Positions 1-6,803 of a stretch of 17,679 nucleotides of DNA are shown here, in pieces; position 1 is the stretch's first letter; every line of letters starts with the position of its first letter. The notes below the pieces were generated by a model. It did no database searches and was not told where the DNA came from. It worked only from the letters and a program-made list of their open reading frames with translations. This DNA is from JBAVQS01 sp049694275 (GTDB taxonomy: Bacteria; Chloroflexota; Anaerolineae; UBA4142; SHND01), in assembly GCA_049694275.1 (NCBI GenBank), contig JBAVQS010000214.1, forward strand, positions 1 to 17,679. Direction: 5' to 3'. Made by a program: the position numbers and the translations under genes.

Positions 1-1
1 G

Positions 2-121
2 TCGCCGCCCGTCCCGCCGCCGCAGCCGCCTGCGCCTCAGCCCCAGCCGCAGCCGACACCCACGCCGCCGCCGCCCGGGGGGGGATGCCGCGACCTGATT
101 AAGACGCTCTTCAAGGGGTAA
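2..121 (+). CDS. C-terminal end of a proline/glutamine-rich protein (5' end outside window)
   Basis: Reading from base 2, the plus strand is open up to a TAA at 119-121 and encodes about 39 residues. The first ~25 are almost entirely Pro, Gln, Ala and Thr. They are followed by a Gly run and the short charged/hydrophobic end CRDLIKTLFKG. Low-complexity Pro-rich segments of this kind are common as linkers in surface or membrane-associated proteins, but the functional domain lies outside the window and no family can be assigned. The alternative plus-strand frame starting at base 1 gives an Ala-rich peptide ending at about 102 and looks less natural. The next gene has its own promoter, so this is a separate unit. 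Confidence 0.45.
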   Translation, partial: SPPVPPPQPPAPQPQPQPTPTPPPPGGGCRDLIKTLFKG

Positions 122-138
122 ATGCTCGGAGCCCTATC

Positions 139-167
139 TTGACATTTGGACCAGTGCGCTATAAAAT
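139..167 (+). promoter_or_regulatory. Sigma-70-type promoter for the ABC ATPase gene
   Basis: A perfect -35 TTGACA (139-144) is followed by a 17-bp spacer and TAAAAT (162-167), which matches five of six bases of the -10 consensus. An overlapping TATAAA lies at 160-165 with a 15-bp spacer. Transcription would start near 174, leaving a ~43-nt leader that carries the AAGGAGG ribosome binding site at about 205-211. Confidence 0.75.
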
Positions 168-216
168 TTCGTCACCATTGGATCGGAGGCCTCGATTTCC
201 TCCGAAGGAGGAACGC

Positions 217-1317
217 ATGTCAGGTGTCAAGTTCGATCACGTTACGAAGCAGTTCGGCGAGGTCAAGGCCGTCAATGACTTGAACCTCGAGGTTAAGGAC
301 AAGGAATTCCTCGTCCTCGTTGGACCGTCGGGTTGCGGCAAAACAACCGCGCTCCGCCTCCTCGCGGGGCTGGAGGATATCTCGTCCGGGCAAATTGTCA
401 TTGGCGATCGCGTCGTCAACGATGTGGCGCCCAAGGACCGTGATATCGCGATGGTCTTTCAGTCCTACGCGCTGTATCCCCACATGAGCGTGTATGACAA
501 TATGGCGTTTGGGCTCAAGCTCCGCAAGATGAAAAAGGCGGACATCGACAAGCGGGTGAAGGAAGCCGGTCAGATTCTGGGCATCGGCCACCTGCTCGAT
601 CGCAAGCCCAAGCAGTTGTCCGGCGGCCAGCGCCAGCGCGTGGCGGTCGGGCGCGCCATTGTTCGCGAGCCCAAAGTGTTCTTGTTCGACGAGCCGCTGT
701 CGAACCTCGACGCCAAGCTGCGCGTGCAGACCCGCGCCGAGATTTCGAAATTGCACCAGCGTCTGGGCACCACGTTCATCTATGTGACCCACGATCAGAC
801 GGAAGCCATGACCATGGCCACCCGGATCGCGGTCATGAAGGATGGCGTGTTGCAGCAGGTGGGCTCGCCGCAGGAATTGTACGATCACCCGGCGAACACG
901 TTCGTCGCAGGGTTCATCGGTAGTCCGGCGATGAACTTTTTCAATGCGACCGTGCGCCAGGCGGACGGCGGGGTGATGCTGGATACCGGATCGTTCTCGA
1001 TCGCGGCGCCCAAGGATTCGGTCAACACGCTCAAGGACCTCGGCGGCAAGCCGGTGGTGATGGGTATCCGCCCGGAAGACGTGTATGACGCGGCCTACCC
1101 GGCGCCGGGCATTGAAGCGGTCCCGGTTCAGGCGATGACCGAAGTGGTCGAGCCCATGGGGAGTGAGATTTATCTCAACCTCGTGGCGGGCGGCCAGCCG
1201 TTCGTTGCCCGCGTGGATCCGCGCAGCAAGGCGCATTCGGGTGGTCAGACCGACCTTGTCTTTGATGCGATCAAGATTCACATCTTTAATAAAGAGTCGG
1301 ATCTGGCGATTCGCTGA
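217..1317 (+). CDS. ugpC: UgpC/MsmK/MalK-type carbohydrate ABC transporter ATP-binding protein
   Basis: Cytoplasmic ATPase subunit that energises an ABC importer, typically for sugars, oligosaccharides or glycerol-3-phosphate. The 366-residue length is normal for the MalK/UgpC/MsmK family. Visible motifs are Walker A GPSGCGKT (36-43), Q-loop Gln82, signature LSGGQ (134-138), Walker B FLFDEP (155-160), D-loop SNLDA and H-loop His192. A C-terminal OB/TOBE-type domain spans about 236-366, with the MGIRPEDVYDA segment typical of this family. The ATG at 217 is chosen because AAGGAGG lies 5-6 nt upstream; an in-frame extension to 139 would translate the promoter. No permease or binding-protein gene is adjacent, so it may be a shared ATPase serving several sugar importers, as MsmX does in Bacillus. 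The exact substrate cannot be read from sequence. Confidence 0.93.
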   Translation: MSGVKFDHVTKQFGEVKAVNDLNLEVKDKEFLVLVGPSGCGKTTALRLLAGLEDISSGQIVIGDRVVNDVAPKDRDIAMVFQSYALYPHMSVYDNMAFGLKLRKMKKADIDKRVKEAGQILGIGHLLDRKPKQLSGGQRQRVAVGRAIVREPKVFLFDEPLSNLDAKLRVQTRAEISKLHQRLGTTFIYVTHDQTEAMTMATRIAVMKDGVLQQVGSPQELYDHPANTFVAGFIGSPAMNFFNATVRQADGGVMLDTGSFSIAAPKDSVNTLKDLGGKPVVMGIRPEDVYDAAYPAPGIEAVPVQAMTEVVEPMGSEIYLNLVAGGQPFVARVDPRSKAHSGGQTDLVFDAIKIHIFNKESDLAIR

Positions 1318-1370
1318 ACCGCCTCACCTGCAAACGCATTCGGCAATTACGGTGTGTGAACTGGCAACGC

Positions 1371-1404
1371 AGTAGGGGCAATGCATCATTGCCCCTACTT
1401 TTTT
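1371..1404 (+). terminator. Rho-independent terminator after the ABC ATPase gene, built from a GTAGGGGC palindrome
   Basis: A perfect 13-bp inverted repeat (1371-1383 and 1387-1399) with a 3-nt loop is followed by six T residues (1399-1404). It sits 53 bp after the ATPase stop codon. The stem has the same GTAGGGGC/GCCCCTAC ends as the larger palindrome 50 bp downstream, so the terminator may derive from a member of an interspersed repeat family. Confidence 0.75.
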
Positions 1405-1424
1405 GAGGGCGTTCATACAAGAAT

Positions 1425-1515
1425 GGGCCGTATGCCAATTTGTGTGTAATTTTGTAGGGGCGAACGGCCGTTCGCCCCTACATGGGCAAATTACACAACT
1501 TTCGATATACGGCCC
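1425..1515. repeat. 91-bp nested palindromic repeat (REP/MITE-like)
   Basis: The core at 1453-1482 is a perfect 30-bp palindrome starting TGTAGGGGCGAACGG. It is flanked by 28-bp arms (1425-1452 and 1488-1515) that are imperfect inverted repeats of each other, with 21 of 28 positions matching. The outer 9 bp (GGGCCGTAT/ATACGGCCC) and inner 10 bp (TGTGTAATTT/AAATTACACA) are perfect. Five bases (1483-1487) separate the core from the right arm. It encodes nothing obvious and contains no transposase. GTAGGGGC-type palindromes are recalled as common intergenic repeats in several bacterial phyla; the copy number here cannot be checked from one window. Confidence 0.8.
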
Positions 1516-1545
1516 CTATAAGGGGATGCCCTACTGGACCCCGCG

Positions 1546-2076
1546 ATGGATATTCGACCTGCACAAGCGCGTGACCTGGACGCCTGTCTCGCCCTCGACC
1601 CCTCGTATGAAACCGAGTACGTCTGGCAGATGGAGACGAACCGGATTCCGGGGGTGATTAGCGTCGGGTTTCGCGTGACCCGTCTCCCCAGGCTGATGCG
1701 GGTGACCGTCGCGCCTGAAAGGGAGATACTGACGGACCATTTCGAACAGGGGGAGTGTTTCCTGGTTGCAGAAGAGAACGGCGTGATTCGCGGTTTTCTG
1801 GATCTGTCGGTCGAGCCGTGGAAGCGCGTGGGCTGGATTCACCAGATGACCGTCGCTCCGGAACGCCGGCGGCGGGGCATTGCCAGCGCGCTGGTGCATG
1901 CGGCGATGGACTGGGCACGCGAGCAGAGCCTGACCACCTTGATGATCGAGATGCCCACCAAGAACCACCCGGCCGCGGCCCTCCTCCAAAAGCACGGTTT
2001 CACTTTTTGCGGGTTTAACGACCGCTATTATGTCAGCCGCGATATTGCCATTTTCTTTGCCGCCAATGTCCGCTAA
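1546..2076 (+). CDS. GNAT-family N-acetyltransferase
   Basis: A 176-residue single-domain GNAT protein, expected to transfer an acetyl group from acetyl-CoA to an amine on a small molecule or protein N-terminus in the cytoplasm. The acetyl-CoA pyrophosphate-binding motif A is clear: MTVAPERRRRGIASALV, with the R/Q-x-x-G-x-G/A loop at about residues 107-113. Motif B follows as NHPAAALLQKHGF (140-152). The preceding strand FLVAEENGVIRGFLDL (72-87) is the usual beta hairpin. The fold is RimI-like but the substrate is not predictable. The ATG at 1546 has only a weak, distant AAGGGG upstream (about 1520-1525), so translation may be modest. The gene starts 30 bp after the palindromic repeat and ends 21 bp before the Amt-like gene's likely start, which suggests co-transcription of the two. 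Confidence 0.85.
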   Translation: MDIRPAQARDLDACLALDPSYETEYVWQMETNRIPGVISVGFRVTRLPRLMRVTVAPEREILTDHFEQGECFLVAEENGVIRGFLDLSVEPWKRVGWIHQMTVAPERRRRGIASALVHAAMDWAREQSLTTLMIEMPTKNHPAAALLQKHGFTFCGFNDRYYVSRDIAIFFAANVR

Positions 2077-2082
2077 CTCTTT

Positions 2083-2088
2083 GAGGTG
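2083..2088 (+). promoter_or_regulatory. Ribosome binding site that favours a TTG start for the Amt-like gene
   Basis: GAGGTG lies 9 nt upstream of the TTG at 2098. The alternative GTG start at 2086 sits inside this motif and has no Shine-Dalgarno of its own, so the TTG is preferred and shortens the protein by four residues. Confidence 0.6.
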
Positions 2089-2097
2089 CAAACAGCG

Positions 2098-3384
2098 TTG
2101 AACCTACTCCTCATCTATTTGCTCCCCGTCGCCCTTTTGCTCATTGCCGCCGGCGCGTTGGATGAACGACGCGTGGCGCGGGCGGCGACCGTCGCGGTCG
2201 TCGGCCTGGCGCTCGCGCTTGTCGTCTATGGTCTCGTCGGTTTTGGTTTCCAGTTCGGCGGCGTTGGGCTGGTCAATTCGGCGCCGGGATTGAAATCCCT
2301 GGTGCGAGAATGGTCTCCGCTGGATGTTGTCGTCGGCCGGGGTTGGGGCCTGATCGGGCTGGATGGCTTTGGCGTCCTGGCTCAGCCGGTGAACACCGAT
2401 GCGATGAATCTCCTGCTCTATCATGCCGTGGTGGCCGGCGCGGCGGTGCTCTTGCCGGTCCTGGCCGTCGCTGCGCGGGTGCGCTCGCGCGTAATCCTGG
2501 TCGGCGCGTTCCTCCTCGCCGCGGTCTTTTTCCCGATTGCCGGGAACTGGGTCTGGGGCGGCGGCTGGCTATCGCAGATGGGTATGACGAGTGGGTTAGG
2601 GCATGGGTTGGTGGATTTCGCCGGCGGCGGCGTCCTGTTCCTCTTTGGCGGGTTTGCTGCGCTGGGCGCGCTGGTCGGTAGTGGGGCGCGAACTCATACT
2701 GCTGTCACGACTGCGGCTAACATCCCCGAATTCCCCTCGGCCCATTTGCCCCTCTTGATGATTCTGGGCGCGTTCCTGTTCCTTGTTTCCCTGGGGGCAT
2801 TTGTGTTTGGCAACCCCTTCCCCCTCAAGAACCTTCCCACTACGCTGATTGTCTATAATCTTGTCTTTGCCGCCTCCGCCGGCCTTTTGGTTGCGACTTT
2901 ATATGGGTGGTTTGTCTCGGGCGAGCCGTCGGCGATGCTCGCTTCGCGCGGCGCGGTGGCCGGAGTGGCGGCGATTGCCGCTTCGCTCCCGTTTGTGCCG
3001 GGCTGGGCGGCGCTGGTCATTGGCGGCGTCGCGGGGCTATTGTTGCCGTTGACCACGTACGCCATTGACCGCTGGCTGCGCATCGACGACGCGGGATTGG
3101 TCGCTTCGACATTTGGGGTGGCCGGCGCGTGGGGCTTGATTGCGCTGGCGATCTTTGCCGACGGGCAGTACGGGATCGGATGGAACAATACCGGCCCGTC
3201 GAGTTATCTCGGTGTGCCGAACCAGGGCGTCTCGGGGATTTTTGTGCTCTCCAGTTTTGTCCCGGATTCGCCGGGGCAGATGGAGGCCCAGTTCTTTGGC
3301 GTGATCGCCATCGGGCTGCTCGCGTTCCTGACGGCGTGGGCCGTGTTCTATGCGCTGCGCAAGGTTGGCGCCGCGGCGGACTAA
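2098..3384 (+). CDS. Amt/MEP/Rh-family membrane protein lacking both twin histidines
   Basis: A 428-residue, very hydrophobic protein with about ten or eleven predicted membrane spans, matching ammonium transporters in length and layout. Family landmarks are recognisable: FPIAGNWVWGGGWLSQ (145-160), DFAGGGVLFLFGG (173-185), GAFVFGNPF (233-241), GAVAGVAAI (285-293), a second hydrophobic GGVAGLLLPL stretch, and DDAGLVASTFGVAGAWG (330-346). In canonical Amt proteins (E. coli AmtB numbering) His168 follows DFAGGTVV and His318 lies in VHG. Here these positions are Phe181 (codon 2638-2640) and Phe339 (codon 3112-3114). The Asp of DFAG and the pore Trp of VWGGG are retained. No glnB/glnK regulator is adjacent. 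Transport of ammonium by the normal twin-His route is therefore doubtful. Altered selectivity, sensing or a non-transport role are possible. Confidence 0.85.
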   Translation: MNLLLIYLLPVALLLIAAGALDERRVARAATVAVVGLALALVVYGLVGFGFQFGGVGLVNSAPGLKSLVREWSPLDVVVGRGWGLIGLDGFGVLAQPVNTDAMNLLLYHAVVAGAAVLLPVLAVAARVRSRVILVGAFLLAAVFFPIAGNWVWGGGWLSQMGMTSGLGHGLVDFAGGGVLFLFGGFAALGALVGSGARTHTAVTTAANIPEFPSAHLPLLMILGAFLFLVSLGAFVFGNPFPLKNLPTTLIVYNLVFAASAGLLVATLYGWFVSGEPSAMLASRGAVAGVAAIAASLPFVPGWAALVIGGVAGLLLPLTTYAIDRWLRIDDAGLVASTFGVAGAWGLIALAIFADGQYGIGWNNTGPSSYLGVPNQGVSGIFVLSSFVPDSPGQMEAQFFGVIAIGLLAFLTAWAVFYALRKVGAAAD

Positions 3385-3440
3385 TCCCGGTTCGTTCCTG
3401 GCGTGTCAAGCGTGCGGCGCGGAGAAAGAGGCGACGACGG

Positions 3441-4214
3441 TCACGAGCTGGGCTGCAGCGCGCGGCAGATGACGTCGGGCTGGTTGGAGATAAGGATCTC
3501 CACGCCGAGCGCCGCCAGGCGTTTTGCCTCCGCGGGGTCGTCGACGGTCCACGTATTGACAGCATAATGCTTGCGGCGCGCCCACTGCATATAGGCCTGA
3601 TCGATCATCTGATGGTCCGGGTGAAGCGCATGCGGGGCGGCCAAAAAACGGAGCCAGGCGCGGCGAAGATAAAAGGGCATGTCGGTTTCGTAGAGGAGCC
3701 CGCGCTGGAGGCGTGGGTTGAGCTGCTTGACCCGTTCAAGCGCGAGCGGGTTAAAGGACGAGATGAGGATGCGCGATTCCAGGTTCATCCGTCCGATCAG
3801 GTTGACCACCTCGCGCTCGACGCCGTCGGTCCCCAGGCCCATGCTCTTGATTTCGACATTGATCATCCCGCGCGGCATCCGTGAAGGGCTGGCGGGGTTG
3901 ACCCAGTCGGCCAGGGCGTCGAGGACTTCGGCGAGCGTCGGAATTTGTTCGCCGCGGTACTTGGGGCTCTTCCAGGAACCGGCGTCGAGCTGCTTGACCT
4001 CGAGAATCGTCATATTCCGAATCAGGCCATGGCCGTTGGTTGTGCGGTCGACGGTATCGTCGTGAATCACGACCGGAACGCGATCGCGCGTGAGGGTTAC
4101 ATCCAATTCCACGCCGTCAGCGCCGAGATCACGCGCGCGGAGAAACGCGGCGATGGTATTTTCCGGCGCCACCGCGGCAGCGCCGCGGTGGCCAAAAACG
4201 AGTGGTTTGCCCAC
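3441..4214 (-). CDS. Glycerophosphodiester phosphodiesterase (UgpQ-like)
   Basis: Hydrolyses glycerophosphodiesters to glycerol-3-phosphate and an alcohol. At 257 residues with no signal peptide it is a cytoplasmic enzyme of the usual single TIM-barrel GDPD size. Catalytic and metal-binding motifs are present in order: HRG with His9-Arg10 and the following PENT with Glu18-Asn19, ELD (Glu36, Asp38), HDD with His51, INVEIK with Glu121 and Lys123, and the C-terminal AVNTWTVDD (218-226) and ISNQPD typical of the family. The start is GTG at 4212-4214, with AGGAGT 9 nt upstream (4224-4229). It is the last gene of the five-gene minus-strand run, 30 bp after the GH44 gene, and converges on the Amt-like gene. 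Glycerol-3-phosphate release fits loosely with the UgpC-like ATPase upstream in the window. Confidence 0.92.
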   Translation of the reverse strand: MGKPLVFGHRGAAAVAPENTIAAFLRARDLGADGVELDVTLTRDRVPVVIHDDTVDRTTNGHGLIRNMTILEVKQLDAGSWKSPKYRGEQIPTLAEVLDALADWVNPASPSRMPRGMINVEIKSMGLGTDGVEREVVNLIGRMNLESRILISSFNPLALERVKQLNPRLQRGLLYETDMPFYLRRAWLRFLAAPHALHPDHQMIDQAYMQWARRKHYAVNTWTVDDPAEAKRLAALGVEILISNQPDVICRALQPSS

Positions 4215-4244
4215 GAGTCGAAAACTCCTGTGAGTGTTGTGTGA

Positions 4245-5984
4245 TCACCGAACGATCAAGGGCAGATAGGAATTGTTGGGCAGCGTGGGCGCCGGCGGAA
4301 CGACCACCAGAGTGATCGAGTTGGCGGGAAAGGTAGCGCTAAACCCACTCGACGTGACTGGCAGGTCTGATTGGCGCGCGATGGCGTTGAGATTCCCCGT
4401 ACTATAGCGATAGACCTGCGCGGCCAGGGCCGGGCTCAAGCCGGCGAGCGAGACGCTGCTCGTCAGGTCATTGGCCGTCTTGTTGACGATAACCAGGGTT
4501 AGGGCCTGGTCGCTGCTTCGCTGGGCGGCGTAGATGGCCAATTGACTCTGATCGGCGCTCGTCGCCTGCACGCCCGTCTCGCCGAACATGCTTCCCGCGC
4601 CGTCATAGTTGCGATAGATGCGAAAGGCAAATGCGCCGGGCTGCGTCGGCGTTGGCGGGTCCCACAAAGTCGCCAGGTCGAGCCCCTCTCGCCCCATGAT
4701 GCCAAGGATGTCTGCCTCGGCGAGCGCCCCGTTAATGTCGCCAAGCGCGCCCCAGTTGTATTCCCCAATGGCGGTCTTGGTCCCCGGATAGTTGTTGTTC
4801 ACCCAGTCGTGCATGCGCGGAATCATATAGACCGGCTCGTTAATCCAGCTCTCGTCGGTATAGGTTGGGTCCCAGAAAGAGCGCGTCGAGCGAAGGCGGA
4901 GCGCCTGGGTGTTGGCGTCGCCAGGGCTGGTGGAAAAGATGCCGTTGGCTTGCGGATAGAAATGCTCGTCCACATAATCCAGAATACGGACGCCGTGGGC
5001 GACCTCGTACTGTTTCATCTGCTGGAGGTACCATTCGATAAAGGGAACATCGCCGTGCGCCAATCGGTCCTGCGGATTGTTCCACCACGAGCCGCCGGGC
5101 GCCCAATCGAGGGCCGACCAGAAATAGCCGGTCCAGCCCCATTCCGCCGGGCCGAGAATTTGTGCGTTCGGGTCGGTGGTTTTGATGGCCGGGGCATATT
5201 GATAGGTGCGGTCCCGCATTTCGTCGTAACTGGTCGGCGTCGGGTGTACGTCGCGGTGGGTGTCATCCCACAGCATCGGCTCATTGTCCAGGTTATAGAA
5301 ACGGACGCCGCCGCTCGTCGCTGTCCCATATTTGGTTTTGAGATGCTGCATCCAGCTTGCAACAAAGGCGGGGGAGATTGCCACACTGGTGTCCGATGGA
5401 ACATTCGTGGTAATGGGCTGTCCACTGGTAAGGATGCCATTCCCGCAGTCAGGGAACCATTGCCAGTCGTTGCTCTGCTGTGCGCCATATTTGGCGATAC
5501 TAAACCCGCAGGCGCGGTCACGGCTGGTGGTCGTCCAGCCAATCATGGGAATCGTGAGCAAGGTCTCGGTCCCCGTGCGTTTATTCTGCTCGACGAACAG
5601 GTCTGATGCAGACCCATCCGGCAACAGCTCAGGATGGGCATTGTCGTTGGGGAGGTCCTCAAAGAACCAGTCGTTTGCGTGGTTGGTGGCATCGACCTGC
5701 CAGTTATAGCGGGTGGTGGCGTTCCCACCCCACCGGGCAATAGGCAGGTGCAGCTCTGCGGCGAGCGATTCATCGGGGAAGTTGAGCCCGTAGATAAAAG
5801 GACTGATCGCATGATGCCCGGCGCTCACGTCGACGGCCAACGCCGGACCGGTGAGAAAAGCCGGCTCGGCAGAGGTGATGCGCGCCGGCGAACTGAGACA
5901 GAGCAGGAATAGCAAGAGCAGAAATGCCGGCCAGCGGCCGACGATTGAGATGAAAAGACGCGGGGAAAAAGCTGAATCACGCAT
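4245..5984 (-). CDS. Secreted glycoside hydrolase family 44 enzyme (endoglucanase/xyloglucanase type)
   Basis: Extracellular beta-glycanase. With the ATG at 5984 (AAGGGG 11 nt upstream; the GTG at 5996 overlaps that site) the protein has 579 residues. It starts with a signal sequence, a basic N-terminus then WPAFLLLLFLLCLSSPARITSA, with likely cleavage near residue 39. GH44 hallmarks are RWGGNATTRYNW (84-95), NDWFFED, FYNLDNEPMLWDDTHRDVHP (229-248) holding the proposed acid/base Glu235, and IGEYNWGALGD (406-416) holding the proposed nucleophile Glu408. A beta-sandwich follows, as in other GH44 enzymes. No carbohydrate-binding module is visible. The protein ends PNNSYLPLIVR, a short C-terminal tail discussed separately. 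It lies 38 bp downstream of the EEP gene and 30 bp upstream of the GDPD gene, so it probably shares their transcript. Family members act on cellulose-type glucans and xyloglucan; the substrate here is untested. Confidence 0.9.
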   Translation of the reverse strand: MRDSAFSPRLFISIVGRWPAFLLLLFLLCLSSPARITSAEPAFLTGPALAVDVSAGHHAISPFIYGLNFPDESLAAELHLPIARWGGNATTRYNWQVDATNHANDWFFEDLPNDNAHPELLPDGSASDLFVEQNKRTGTETLLTIPMIGWTTTSRDRACGFSIAKYGAQQSNDWQWFPDCGNGILTSGQPITTNVPSDTSVAISPAFVASWMQHLKTKYGTATSGGVRFYNLDNEPMLWDDTHRDVHPTPTSYDEMRDRTYQYAPAIKTTDPNAQILGPAEWGWTGYFWSALDWAPGGSWWNNPQDRLAHGDVPFIEWYLQQMKQYEVAHGVRILDYVDEHFYPQANGIFSTSPGDANTQALRLRSTRSFWDPTYTDESWINEPVYMIPRMHDWVNNNYPGTKTAIGEYNWGALGDINGALAEADILGIMGREGLDLATLWDPPTPTQPGAFAFRIYRNYDGAGSMFGETGVQATSADQSQLAIYAAQRSSDQALTLVIVNKTANDLTSSVSLAGLSPALAAQVYRYSTGNLNAIARQSDLPVTSSGFSATFPANSITLVVVPPAPTLPNNSYLPLIVR

Positions 5985-6022
5985 CGTTCGATACACCCCT
6001 TGGCACGGACAAGAATTGCGGT

Positions 6023-6784
6023 TTAGCTCATCAGGTCGAGTGTCACCATCAACCCCAGGTGGTCCGAGAGATGGGGCGCGCCTGGACTTGGGTTGTCGCC
6101 GATGAGCTCGATAGACCTGACCCGTGGTTTCAGTTCAAAATTGGCCCAGGCATAATCAATGCGCTTGCTGAGATTGCCTGCCTCAAAAGTATAACCGTTT
6201 TTTTGTGAGCAGAGCATAGCCCATATGTCAGCCCAATCTTCGCGCGCAAGACGCTGCATGGCGGGTGAGCCCGGGGTCTGGCTCAGGTCGCCAATCAATA
6301 GGGCGGGGCGCCGGTGGACATCGATCGTCGGCAGCACCTCCTTGACATTCATTTCGGCCTGCGCGCTGACCCATGAAAAATGGCCGTTAAAAAGATAAAA
6401 GGGGGTAAAGCGGAAATCGAAGGTTGCCGTCAGCAGGACGCGGCGATTGGTATCTTCGAGGTCCGGGATGAGGGTGAGCGGAGTATAGTGTATGTCGACA
6501 AAGGGGATTCGGGAGAGAATGGCCGATCCCGCGGCGCCGCCATCTGGAGTGTTCACCGCCGGCTGAAAATAAATGTGCCGGTAAATGGGGCTTGGAATCA
6601 GAGCGGCGAGTTGCGTCGCCTGGTCAACGCCGTAATAGTCATCCGGCGCTTTATAAACAGCCTGCAAGGCGATGATGTCGGGCTGCGCCGATGCGATCTC
6701 CCTGGCGATTGTTTTTCTGCGTTCGGACCAAGGGCCGTGACGGTCGCCGTCATAGTTCAGGTTTAATGACATGATTCGAAGCAT
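6023..6784 (-). CDS. Endonuclease/exonuclease/phosphatase (EEP) family protein with an eroded metal site
   Basis: A 253-residue EEP-fold protein (DNase I, sphingomyelinase, inositol phosphatase superfamily). The start at 6784 is chosen because GGAG (6790-6793) lies 5 nt upstream; an in-frame extension to 6895 would run inside the preceding gene. Recognisable pieces are MSLNLNYD (5-12), DIIALQAV (36-43), FNGHFSW with His135, LLIGDLSQTP (162-171), SKRIDYAW (206-213) with Asp210, and HLSDHLGL (238-245) with Asp241-His242. The usual metal-binding Glu of the LQE motif is Ala42 and the Asn of GDxN is Ser168. The catalytic His/Asp elements at the C-terminus remain. No signal peptide is seen. It sits 19 bp after the hydrolase gene and 38 bp before GH44. 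Substrate unknown; activity may be reduced or altered. Confidence 0.8.
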   Translation of the reverse strand: MLRIMSLNLNYDGDRHGPWSERRKTIAREIASAQPDIIALQAVYKAPDDYYGVDQATQLAALIPSPIYRHIYFQPAVNTPDGGAAGSAILSRIPFVDIHYTPLTLIPDLEDTNRRVLLTATFDFRFTPFYLFNGHFSWVSAQAEMNVKEVLPTIDVHRRPALLIGDLSQTPGSPAMQRLAREDWADIWAMLCSQKNGYTFEAGNLSKRIDYAWANFELKPRVRSIELIGDNPSPGAPHLSDHLGLMVTLDLMS

Positions 6785-6803
6785 GGTCACTCCACGACAT
6801 GAA

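Noticed and set aside
220..1281. 353-codon minus-strand open frame antisense to the ABC ATPase gene
   Set aside because: It is Arg/His-rich with no recognisable domain, and lies wholly opposite a gene with all ABC motifs. It is a by-product of GC-rich codon use.
1403..1657. 84-codon plus-strand open frame across the palindromic repeat
   Set aside because: It runs through the terminator end and the palindrome into the GNAT gene in another frame, with no ribosome site.
4542..5606. 354-codon plus-strand open frame opposite the GH44 gene
   Set aside because: No ribosome site, no domain, and fully opposite a clear enzyme with catalytic motifs.
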